This document shows, in pieces, positions 16,038-23,827 of a DNA stretch of 64,000 bases. Origin of the DNA: Bacteroidales bacterium (GTDB taxonomy: Bacteria; Bacteroidota; Bacteroidia; Bacteroidales; UBA932); contig JAGBAO010000012.1 of the NCBI GenBank assembly GCA_017938925.1, positions 1 through 64,000 of the forward strand, in the 5' to 3' direction. A program made the position numbers and the translations under genes. The notes beneath the pieces were generated by a model. It did no database searches. It was not told where the DNA came from and was given only the letters and a program-made list of their open reading frames with translations. Positions within the stretch are counted from its first letter, which is position 1, and each line of letters opens with the position of its first letter.

Positions 16038-19000
16038 ATGAAAAAGTTATTTTACACAGCGACCCTCGTCGCGCTCTCGATTCTGGCGGCATCCTGCCAG
16101 AGGGAGAACCTGGAACCGCTTGACGCCCAGGTGGTAACGTACACCGTGCAGTTGCCGGATGCTATCGGCACAAAGGCATCTGGTGACGGAATGACACTTC
16201 ATTATGAGGTGTATCGTACAGATGAAGAAGAAGCGACTGATTTCACTACAGGAGCTACTCTTCTCTATCACAAGGAGGAGGCTTTCGAGAACGGAGTGGT
16301 CAATCTTAATCTGGAACTCGTAAACAATCAGAACTTCACAGTTCTTTTCTGGGCTCAGACAAATGGCAATGATGCATTTGACTGCGATGATCTGACGAAT
16401 GTCACAATTTCAACAGACCTCAAAGCCAATCAGGAGAACTATGCGGTTTTTTCCGGTCATGATTTTATCGAGTCTGGTGAACAGCTTACAGGTCGTGAAA
16501 TCAAACTCGAACGCCCGGTTGCTCAGCTCAATATAGCTACAACTGCTGCCAGTCTTGAATCTTTTAACTCTATCGTTACAATTGATAAGTCATCTGTAAC
16601 GCTCACAGGTAAGCTTGCAACTTCATATAATGTTGCTACTCTTACTGCCGGTACAGCAGCAGATGTTGAGTTTACATATTCAGCGCAGGAAGCACCATCA
16701 GGTGAGTTCAAGACCGATTATCCATATGTTGCGATGAACTATGTTGCTTTCGTTGATGCAGACGGTGAGAATGTAAAGGTTGACTACACAATCAAGACTT
16801 CAGTGGGAGACATCACCAACACTATCGGCAACGTTCCTCTCAAGCCTAACTACCGTACAAACATCCTCGGTAACCTCATCACAGAAACATCTGACTATGA
16901 GGTGTCTCTTGAAGCAGACTGGGGTGGTGCCGCCGAAGAAGTGGAGGTCATTACAGATGGTCTTGTCAAGATCAATGGAGTGTACAATGTATCAAATGCA
17001 AATGGTCTTGCATATGCTTCTCAGAATCTGTTTGCTAAGGAAGGTGGTTCATATGTATTGACTGAGGATATTGATATGACAGGTGCTTCATCTGTTGTTA
17101 CTAAGGCAGCAGGATTGACATATAATTCAGCTGCCTTGACTCATATGATGACTTCTGGACAATCATTTGAGTTTGATGGTGCTGGTCATGTTATCAAGAA
17201 TCTTCCGGGAATGTTCATTGCTTATACAGGTTCTGCAAAATCTGTAGTTGTCAAGAACTTGACTTTGGAGACCCCTAATGTAGCATATAATGTCAATGAT
17301 GACCCGGATGCAAATGGTAATAAAACCGATGCGGTAGGTGCTTTCATCGGTTATGCCGGTACTTCTACGACTATTACTCTCGAGAACTGCCACGTAAAGG
17401 GAGGTAAGATTGAAGGTGGTCACTGGACAGGTGGATTTGTAGGTTATGCTGCCGGCTGGTCTGGCAATGGCCCTGTTTTCGAAACATTGACAATCAAGGA
17501 TTGTTCTGTAAAGAATGCTGAAATTACAGGTAAGGGTTCTTGCGGCGGTATCATCGGCCATGCAACAGGCGATCCTTGGACATTGGTAGATATGGACAAT
17601 ATTGCAGTTGCTTTCAATAAGATCATCTCGACAGGATCTTCTGACAATAAAGCAGGTTCCGTAATGGGTACTCTTGGTACTGCCGGTCAGCCTACAACTG
17701 TAAACGGTGTGACCAAGACAGGTGGAGTGACTATTGATAGCTATGAAGCTTCAGTTAATGATGTTAAGTCAAATAATGTCGTTAATACGAAACTTTGGGG
17801 CCGTCAGGGAAATAGCGACGGCGTATTGACTATCAACGGTGAGAAGGTAACTGATTTCAATGCAGGTGTTGCTACTACCGACGCTGTTACCGTAAGCAAT
17901 GATGAAGAATTGGCTAAAGCTATTGCAGGAGCTACTGGCGATATGGTCATTAAACTTGCTTCAGGAACTTATAGTAGTGATATCAACCTCACTGTTGCAG
18001 AATATGGCGGTGCAAAGGGTGATCTTGTTTTCAAGGCCGTTGAAGGTGCTGAGCCTGTTATTGCTGGTACTGTGACTTTGGGACTTTATGAAAAACAAAC
18101 AACAAATGTAGCTAAGTGGAAAGGCAACGTAACATTTGAAGGCATTACATTCGACCATGCAGAAGCAGCAAATCACAGTTTTAGCGTACAGAATGTTGGT
18201 ACAGATGACAAATCTGTAGCTCTTACACTCAAGAACTGTAAGATTATCGGTGATGGTGAGTATGGAATAGGTGCTAATTCTGGTTGTATAGCTTATAACT
18301 CTAGTATTATTGGTTGTACTTTCGAAAATGCAGCCATGCAAATTACTGGAAATTTTGGTACTGGTCTTGTAATTGATGGATGTACTTTCAATGAGTCTCG
18401 CATTAATGTGCAGGGCGGTAACGGTGTGACTGTTCAGAACTGTAACTTCACAAATACGTTAACTGATGCGTATTTAAATAAAGATTTCTATCTGATTCGT
18501 TCTAATGCTATTCCGATGACTGTGAAAGAATGTAATATCGTGATTGATTCGGAATTATCAGATGTCGCAACTGATCAGGATAAGTGGGCTATTCTTTGGA
18601 AACGTAAAGCCGATGCAAAATGGAATGTGTCTGATGTTAATATCCAAATGACAGACACAGCTATCGAACAGCAAAGTCTTATGGTGATTAAGGACGAGGG
18701 TACTGATAACTTTAATCTTAACAATATTACTTTAAACGATAAGGCTTTTGCTTCTACAGCAGCTTCGTTGACTTATGCTGTTAATTCCGGTGCTACAGAT
18801 ATTTATGTAGAAGGCAATTTCAAGATGCCGACCAGCGGTACTTCAAATGCTATCACAATCAATTCATGGAACGGAAAAGCTACCATCGACAACACCCTCG
18901 GTTCTTATTGGGATGGTGCTACCTTGACATTTAACAATGTCAACTTCAAGACTAGCACAGGCTATGCTAATGGAAATGGCTCTGACTACGCAGCTCTGTA

Positions 19001-19502
19001 TTCTAAGAATGTTACTTACAATAAATGTAACTTCAGTGGTCCGATGCGCCTTGGTCGCGACGGAGCTAAGTTCATAGATTGTACATTTAACGATCTGGGC
19101 AATGATTACGTCTGTACATATGGCAATGCGGCCTCATTCACAGGTTGTACATTCAATTCTGCAGGTAAAGCTCTCTTGATTTACAGTGACGGAAATGGTT
19201 CAGGAAAATCACCTGCTGTAACTGTGACCGGTTGTACATTCAATGCGACACAGGCAGGATATGCTGCCGCTATTTCTAACCAATCTTGTGCAGCTATTGA
19301 AATTGATAACTACGGTTGTGGAGTAACGTTGACTACATCAGAAAATACCGTAGATTCAGATTTCTCAGGTGAGTGGAGAATCAAGACATATTATACTGGC
19401 AAAGGTAATGCCGTTTCAGCAAACGGTACAGAATACACCACTCTTGCTCTCGATGGCAGGACTATGACCATTGAAGGTACAGTTGTTACTGTTCAGTATT
19501 AG
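16038..19502 (+). CDS. Fimbrillin-like lipoprotein with right-handed beta-helix (P1)
   Basis: An 1154-residue surface lipoprotein. Lipobox AASC at 20 is followed by QRENLEP and the basic-Ala site IGTKASGDG near 46. The fimbrillin-like (DUF6562-type) domain runs to about residue 290 and carries TVLFWAQ, LERPVAQLNI and NYRTNILGNLIT. The rest is a long repeat region of Asn/Cys-rich turns typical of parallel beta-helices (GAFIGYAG, GGFVGYAAG, LTLKNCKI, IIGCTFEN, VQNCNFT, FIDCTFND, FTGCTFNS), the first part with GLUG-like GG(F/I)(V/I)G motifs. Beta-helices often bind or process glycans, but no catalytic residues can be assigned. It looks AT-richer than the flanking housekeeping genes. Probably an extracellular adhesin or pilus-tip-like subunit. 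Confidence 0.75.
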   Translation: MKKLFYTATLVALSILAASCQRENLEPLDAQVVTYTVQLPDAIGTKASGDGMTLHYEVYRTDEEEATDFTTGATLLYHKEEAFENGVVNLNLELVNNQNFTVLFWAQTNGNDAFDCDDLTNVTISTDLKANQENYAVFSGHDFIESGEQLTGREIKLERPVAQLNIATTAASLESFNSIVTIDKSSVTLTGKLATSYNVATLTAGTAADVEFTYSAQEAPSGEFKTDYPYVAMNYVAFVDADGENVKVDYTIKTSVGDITNTIGNVPLKPNYRTNILGNLITETSDYEVSLEADWGGAAEEVEVITDGLVKINGVYNVSNANGLAYASQNLFAKEGGSYVLTEDIDMTGASSVVTKAAGLTYNSAALTHMMTSGQSFEFDGAGHVIKNLPGMFIAYTGSAKSVVVKNLTLETPNVAYNVNDDPDANGNKTDAVGAFIGYAGTSTTITLENCHVKGGKIEGGHWTGGFVGYAAGWSGNGPVFETLTIKDCSVKNAEITGKGSCGGIIGHATGDPWTLVDMDNIAVAFNKIISTGSSDNKAGSVMGTLGTAGQPTTVNGVTKTGGVTIDSYEASVNDVKSNNVVNTKLWGRQGNSDGVLTINGEKVTDFNAGVATTDAVTVSNDEELAKAIAGATGDMVIKLASGTYSSDINLTVAEYGGAKGDLVFKAVEGAEPVIAGTVTLGLYEKQTTNVAKWKGNVTFEGITFDHAEAANHSFSVQNVGTDDKSVALTLKNCKIIGDGEYGIGANSGCIAYNSSIIGCTFENAAMQITGNFGTGLVIDGCTFNESRINVQGGNGVTVQNCNFTNTLTDAYLNKDFYLIRSNAIPMTVKECNIVIDSELSDVATDQDKWAILWKRKADAKWNVSDVNIQMTDTAIEQQSLMVIKDEGTDNFNLNNITLNDKAFASTAASLTYAVNSGATDIYVEGNFKMPTSGTSNAITINSWNGKATIDNTLGSYWDGATLTFNNVNFKTSTGYANGNGSDYAALYSKNVTYNKCNFSGPMRLGRDGAKFIDCTFNDLGNDYVCTYGNAASFTGCTFNSAGKALLIYSDGNGSGKSPAVTVTGCTFNATQAGYAAAISNQSCAAIEIDNYGCGVTLTTSENTVDSDFSGEWRIKTYYTGKGNAVSANGTEYTTLALDGRTMTIEGTVVTVQY

Positions 19503-19512
19503 ATAAAACGGA

Positions 19513-19535
19513 TTCCCGATCAAGTCGGGGATGAC
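19513..19535. repeat. REP-like inverted repeat after P1
   Basis: CCCGA-TCAAG-TCGGG forms a short hairpin. The same sequence (with a longer stem) recurs at 29107-29127. It precedes the CTGACC-loop hairpin in the P1-P2 gap. It is a common Bacteroidetes intergenic repeat type and may act as a transcript-end or recombination site. Confidence 0.55.
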
Positions 19536-19541
19536 TATCGA

Positions 19542-19567
19542 CCTCAAGCCCCTGACCGGGCTTGGGG
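19542..19567. repeat. CTGACC-loop hairpin H1 (P1-P2 gap)
   Basis: CCTCAAGCCC, loop CTGACC, GGGCTTGGGG: a 10 bp stem with one T-G pair. It ends 48 nt before the P2 ATG. The same element occurs at comparable distance upstream of P3, P4 and P5. There is no U-run directly behind it, so a strong intrinsic terminator is unlikely; it could be an attenuator, processing site or REP element. Confidence 0.65.
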
Positions 19568-19615
19568 TTGCCAAAGACTGAAACATTAATAATTATTAAC
19601 TTAAATTTTATCATT

Positions 19616-22600
19616 ATGAAGAAATTGCTTTATTGCGCGGCAGCTCTCGCAACGCTTCTCTTCGCTGGCTCTTGCCAGAGGGAGAATCTTGAGCCTGCTC
19701 AGGAGAGCGCAGCAGTGACTTTCACTGTCGAGGCTCCGGCCGCTCTTCAGACCAGAGCAATCGCTGACGGTCTGAACGTCAATGAGCTTATTTACGAGGT
19801 ATGGCTTACCGAGACTCTCGGTGACCTTACTCAGAATGCTCAGAAGCTTTATCAGGCTAAGACCGATATGGCTGTTGAGAATGGTGTAAACAAGGCTACC
19901 CTCACTCTCGATCTGGTAAACGACCAGAAATTCACTGTCCTCTTCTGGGCTCAGGTGAAAGAGGCTGGTGCCTACACTACTGATAAACTTACAGAAGTGA
20001 CTTATGCAAAGAATGAGTACAATTCTAACGATGAGTCCCTTGCTGCTTTCTATGCAGTTGCATATGTAAATGACAGCAAGCATGTGGAGAAGGATGGAAC
20101 AACAGCAGCAGATTCAAAGGTTTCTCTGCGTCGTCCATTCGCGCAGCTCAATTTGGGTACTCTCAACACTTCTACTGCTTATACTGTTGCACTTGAAAAG
20201 TCAATGGTTACAGTGGAAAATGTAAACACTGTATTCAATGTAGCTACAAGTGAGGCAACTCAGCCTGTTGCAAAGACATTCAAGATGGCGGAAGTGCCAA
20301 CAGAGTCTCTCTCAGTAAACGGAACAACTTATGAGTATGTTGCTATGAACTACATGTTCGCTGGCGACAATATCTCTGTTTCATACGATATCGAGACTAC
20401 CTTGAACGGCACTAGTGCTCATGTTACAAATACTGTTTCTAGTGTTCCTCTCAAGGAAAATTACCGCACCAATATCATCGGTAACCTCCTGACAAGCAAG
20501 GTTGACTATGAGATTGTTGTCGATGCTGCTTTCAATACTCCTGATGAGATTGTAGTAGAGGGAGTTGATTATGTTACAACTGATCTTGAACTTAATGAGG
20601 CCCTGAAGCAGGACAAGAGAGACATCGTGATTGATCTTGCGCAGGAGGAAGTGACAAGGGCTACATCTCCAAAGACATATAATGTAGACGTGACTTCCTG
20701 GAAGAAACTTGCATTTGGTGGTGAACTGACTAAATCCATCACTATCAATGCAAACGGCAATACAATCAATTTCAATCTTTTGGATGGCGATTGGAGCCAC
20801 GTTTCTCTTAATAACGATGACGCAGTTCTGACTATCAATGATGCCAATATAACAACCAGTGGAGAAAATACAGGCCATTGGAAGAGGGTAATCCTTCACT
20901 TTGCATCTGATGTAGTTCTGAATAATGTAACCGCTGCTAATGGTCTTGGTTTCAAGAAGGATGCATATCTTAATGATGTTGAGGTCTCTCAGGTAGGAGA
21001 TAATTATGCACTTTGGGTATGGGCTCAGGGACAGACTGTGACACTTGATGGCGTTTCAGTTGATTCTCCAGGCCGTGCGCTCAAGGTCGCTGACGAAGAT
21101 GCAACTGGTCCTGCAAAGGTTACTGTCAATGTTTCTAATTCTACATTCAAATCAGTAAAGAAGGCAGCAATCCTCGTGACATCGAAAGCAGGTGCTGTCA
21201 TCAACTGGGGCAAAGGCAACGACATCACAGGTGTGGCTGCTGATCCTGCAAATGCTGTTTGGGTTGATGATGGCGAGAAATATCAGAATATTGAGGATGT
21301 TACAGTAACAGGAGCATCAGTGATTATTGAGGGGCAGGTAAGCGCGACTCCAGTAGTTACTAACGCAGAAGAGCTCAAGGCTGCCATTGCAGCTGCAAAT
21401 AATGATAAGCAGACTGTAATACTTCTTAAGGCTGGTACATATACAGGTGCATTTGACATTGATGGTAAGAATGTTGCCCTTATCGGTGAGGATGGTGTTG
21501 TTATTGACGGACTTGTACACGGTCTTGATTTTGCGCATATCCTTCTTCGTAACATTACACTTACTAATGCAACTCCTGCTGCCTCTGGTTCGGCACGTCA
21601 TAATGCAGATTACTATTGTCTTGGTGCGTATGTTGCGGATATTACCATTGAAGACTGTGTGTTCGATGTAAATAATTCTGGCAATGCAGCTGGCAAGGGA
21701 GCAATCAATATTTATGCGAATCGTTCAGACTATAAGACATCTGAGATCAATGGTGTTCAGTATGATCTTGTAATCAGAAATACTACATTCAACTGTAACG
21801 GCGAGCGCCCGATCCGCGGTAAAACAAATTCTTACATTGATGGTTGTACTTTCAATGACCAGCATCGTTATGCAATCCAGGTTCAGGGTAACAGTGGTCT
21901 TTCAACTGAGACTGTTACATTCATCAATAATAAGATCGTAAATCCTTGTTCAACTTCAGGTGAAGCATTTGCTGCCGGTGTTTCTATTTCGAAATCTCAG
22001 CTTCTTGAGGAGGCTGCATTCAATATTTCCGGCAATACTCTTGAGTCTACCAAGTTTGAGGATCTTAAGTTTGTCTATGACATATCCGACAATGTAAAGA
22101 TCACAACTTGTTCTCTCAACGGCAAGCAGATAGAAGATACTCAGTTGTTTGTAATAGAGGGTGTAGATGATGCCAAGGAAGTATATATGGAACTTCCATA
22201 TTCTTATGACGAAGTAAAAACTTATACTGTTTATACTCCGCTCGGACTTTCCATTATTAATGCCAAGATGGCAGATAAGTCTCTCGGCAGGGATGCAATA
22301 GTAGTGCTCGCAAATGACATAGATTTCACTGGATATACTTGGACTCCGGTTGACTCACATGCAGATAGCGCTTTCGAGATTGCAGAGATTAATGGTAATG
22401 GGCATACTATAAGTAATTTCACTATTAACGGTCAGGCTATGTTCAAGCGTTTTGCTGGTTCTGGTGACGTTGTTATTAAAGATATTACATTTGATAATGC
22501 TACAGTCAACAGTACTGCAATAAATACTTCCATTCTGACAGTTCAGACATATCAGAATGTCCTTCTTGATAATGTTGACGTTAAGAATTCTACTATTACG

Positions 22601-22927
22601 GGTGGGTATAAAGTAGCTCCTCTTCTCGCCACAGTTTATAATGAGTCATCATCTACTGTGACAGCAACACTTAAGAATTGTGATGTAGAGAATGTGACTG
22701 TAAAAGCAACTTCTTATGATTTCTGCACTGCTGGAATGGTTGCATTTGTTTATGCAGACAACAATGATAAGGTCGTGTTTGAGAACTGTACAGTGAAGGA
22801 TGTAAAGTTGATTGCACCAGATGATAGCTATAAGGCACATGCTGCAGTCTATACCACTGGCTCAGATTCTCTTTATAATGAAGCTGAAGGTGTAACTGTT
22901 ACAAACGTGACATTCGAAGCACTTTAA
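19616..22927 (+). CDS. Fimbrillin-like lipoprotein with beta-helix (P2)
   Basis: A 1103-residue lipoprotein. The ATG at 19616 gives signal peptide MKKLLYCAAALATLLFAGSC; the frame is open upstream but runs into the hairpin leader. QRENLEP follows the lipidated Cys, and the basic-Ala site LQTRAIADG is near 47. The fimbrillin-like domain ends at NYRTNIIGNLLT near residue 290. The C-terminal region has beta-helix repeats (LNNVTAANGLGFK, NWGKGNDITGVAADP, LLRNITLTNATP, IEDCVFDVNNSG, IDGCTFNDQ, LKNCDVENVTV). NWGKGNDITG and its surroundings are closely repeated in P3, showing recent duplication or exchange. Confidence 0.75.
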   Translation: MKKLLYCAAALATLLFAGSCQRENLEPAQESAAVTFTVEAPAALQTRAIADGLNVNELIYEVWLTETLGDLTQNAQKLYQAKTDMAVENGVNKATLTLDLVNDQKFTVLFWAQVKEAGAYTTDKLTEVTYAKNEYNSNDESLAAFYAVAYVNDSKHVEKDGTTAADSKVSLRRPFAQLNLGTLNTSTAYTVALEKSMVTVENVNTVFNVATSEATQPVAKTFKMAEVPTESLSVNGTTYEYVAMNYMFAGDNISVSYDIETTLNGTSAHVTNTVSSVPLKENYRTNIIGNLLTSKVDYEIVVDAAFNTPDEIVVEGVDYVTTDLELNEALKQDKRDIVIDLAQEEVTRATSPKTYNVDVTSWKKLAFGGELTKSITINANGNTINFNLLDGDWSHVSLNNDDAVLTINDANITTSGENTGHWKRVILHFASDVVLNNVTAANGLGFKKDAYLNDVEVSQVGDNYALWVWAQGQTVTLDGVSVDSPGRALKVADEDATGPAKVTVNVSNSTFKSVKKAAILVTSKAGAVINWGKGNDITGVAADPANAVWVDDGEKYQNIEDVTVTGASVIIEGQVSATPVVTNAEELKAAIAAANNDKQTVILLKAGTYTGAFDIDGKNVALIGEDGVVIDGLVHGLDFAHILLRNITLTNATPAASGSARHNADYYCLGAYVADITIEDCVFDVNNSGNAAGKGAINIYANRSDYKTSEINGVQYDLVIRNTTFNCNGERPIRGKTNSYIDGCTFNDQHRYAIQVQGNSGLSTETVTFINNKIVNPCSTSGEAFAAGVSISKSQLLEEAAFNISGNTLESTKFEDLKFVYDISDNVKITTCSLNGKQIEDTQLFVIEGVDDAKEVYMELPYSYDEVKTYTVYTPLGLSIINAKMADKSLGRDAIVVLANDIDFTGYTWTPVDSHADSAFEIAEINGNGHTISNFTINGQAMFKRFAGSGDVVIKDITFDNATVNSTAINTSILTVQTYQNVLLDNVDVKNSTITGGYKVAPLLATVYNESSSTVTATLKNCDVENVTVKATSYDFCTAGMVAFVYADNNDKVVFENCTVKDVKLIAPDDSYKAHAAVYTTGSDSLYNEAEGVTVTNVTFEAL

Positions 22928-22940
22928 TAATTTATTCCGA

Positions 22941-22966
22941 CCTCAAGCCCCTGACCGGTCTTGGGG
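22941..22966. repeat. CTGACC-loop hairpin H2 (left of GNAT cassette 1)
   Basis: Same element as H1 but with GGTCTTGGGG on the right arm, which breaks one base pair (C-T). It lies 14 bp after the P2 stop. Together with H3 on the other side it brackets the first GNAT cassette as a direct repeat. Confidence 0.6.
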
Positions 22967-23146
22967 TTGCAAAGATCCTCGGCTGAGGTAGGGTTCTAGG
23001 TCAGCCTAAGGATAAAGTTCTTTGACATACTGGAAACGAAAAGACAAAGATTCGGATTTCTTCGTCCCTGAAAACGGGGTGTTCGTCACAAAAACGGATA
23101 AAAAAAAGAAATTTGAATAAAAAAAAGAAAAACTTGCATGATCCGT

Positions 23147-23178
23147 CTTGACGGAGCGGTTTGACTTTCATACATTTG
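23147..23178 (+). promoter_or_regulatory. Promoter of GNAT cassette 1
   Basis: -7 TACATTTG (23171-23178, exact TAnnTTTG) with CTTG (23147-23150) 20 nt upstream. Predicted start near 23185, leaving a leader of about 73 nt before the small ORF. The promoter sequence is identical in all three cassettes, so each can be transcribed independently of the fimbrillin operon. Confidence 0.7.
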
Positions 23179-23257
23179 CTGTGGACATTCCCGATGTGGG
23201 ACGAGCTCACCTGCGTGAGAGGAATGGAGAATGTTTAACGTTTAAATGTATAAAGTT

Positions 23258-23416
23258 ATGGCAACACCGATTGCACCGACACCTGAACTGACTGGAAAGG
23301 CAGCTAAGGAGTTCATGGAAGACATGGCAAAATGCAGGAAGGCAACCAAGGAAGAAGCTGAAAGGGTCAGACAAGGAGCAGAACGCATTAAAGGTATGAT
23401 TCACTTCGATTTTTAG
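23258..23416 (+). CDS. Small cassette protein, antitoxin-like (copy 1)
   Basis: A 52-residue protein starting MATPIAPTPELTGKAAKEF and ending in a charged, probably helical segment (ATKEEAERVRQGAERIKGM) and HFDF. An in-frame ATG four codons upstream (MYKV) is an alternative start. The same small protein stands immediately upstream of a GNAT gene in all three cassettes, the arrangement of an antitoxin before its toxin. It shows no ribbon-helix-helix motif such as that of TacA. The function is inferred from position only. Here its partner gene is deleted to a remnant 15 bp downstream. Confidence 0.65.
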   Translation: MATPIAPTPELTGKAAKEFMEDMAKCRKATKEEAERVRQGAERIKGMIHFDF

Positions 23417-23431
23417 ATTTTTATCTGAAAC

Positions 23432-23647
23432 ATGAAAGTTGTGAAGTTGACAGATGACTATGATTTCAAGTCATTTGATTGTGGAAGTCGCACTGGATGT
23501 GTCTTTATAACTGTCGATGCATTAAGAAATGCACTGCCGTTTTATTTTAAGAATAGATTCAATTGTCTTGATAAACGACAATTAACACTTGACTCTGACA
23601 CAGTACAGTTGTATTTTAATTTAAATGAATTAGACGGAATTATCTGA
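23432..23647 (+). pseudogene. GNAT acetyltransferase remnant with internal deletion
   Basis: A 71-codon frame whose first part (KVVKLTDDYDFKSFDCG) matches the start of the intact GNAT in cassette 2 (FVRLTPDFEFTEFDCG). Its second part (RTGCVFITVDALRNALPFYFKN) matches that protein's end (RTGCAFVTVDALRNVVDFYYKN). About 110 residues between them, including the acetyl-CoA-binding loop, are missing, and the reading frame is kept. It cannot be a working acetyltransferase. It could be a translated dead fragment or a dominant-negative or decoy peptide. Confidence 0.8.
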
Positions 23648-23668
23648 TCCACATACTCCTGTCTTTTC

Positions 23669-23701
23669 GTTCCGCCCGCGGCAATGCCGATGTGGCGGAA
23701 C
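23669..23701. repeat. Cassette right-end hairpin (copy 1)
   Basis: GTTCCGCC (23669-23676) and GGCGGAAC (23694-23701) form an 8 bp stem around a conserved loop containing GGCAATGCC. TTCGTTTTTGG follows, so it may act as the cassette terminator as well as its right boundary. Near-identical copies are at 28013-28045 and 29021-29053. Confidence 0.65.
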
Positions 23702-23756
23702 TTCGTTTTTGGCAGTGATGCCGCAAATGTCGTTTCCAGGATGGGCAGAAAGAGAG

Positions 23757-23782
23757 CCTCAAGCCCCTGACCGGGCTTGGGG
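23757..23782. repeat. CTGACC-loop hairpin H3 (upstream of P3)
   Basis: CCTCAAGCCC-CTGACC-GGGCTTGGGG, fully paired as in H1. It ends 45 nt before the P3 ATG and directly follows the right end of GNAT cassette 1. With H2 it forms a direct repeat around the cassette. Confidence 0.65.
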
Positions 23783-23827
23783 TTGCAAAGAGACAATTTT
23801 TAAATTATTAACTTAAACTAAAAACAG

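Larger units (their letters stand above)
23011..23756 (+). repeat. GNAT cassette copy 1 (degenerate)
   Basis: One of three related cassettes. The conserved order is GATAAAGTTCTTTGACATACT, GGAAACGAAAAGACAAAG, an A-rich stretch with two A8 runs, a promoter, a small ORF, a GNAT gene, and a right end with GTCTTTTCGTTCCGCC ... GGCGGAAC and GGATGGGCAGAA. The right-end GTCTTTTCGTTCC is the inverse of the left-end GGAAACGAAAAGAC apart from one base, so the unit has imperfect inverted ends. In this copy the acetyltransferase carries a large in-frame deletion while the small ORF is intact. Confidence 0.65.

Noticed and set aside
23001-23210. Minus-strand frames at 23001-23210, 26961-27248 and 27928-28206 with the same Phe-rich peptide (KFFFFLFKFLFFIRF)
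   Set aside because: They are repeated only because the cassette leader DNA is repeated. The Phe runs come from the A8 tracts on the plus strand, codon use is poor, and they oppose the cassette promoter.
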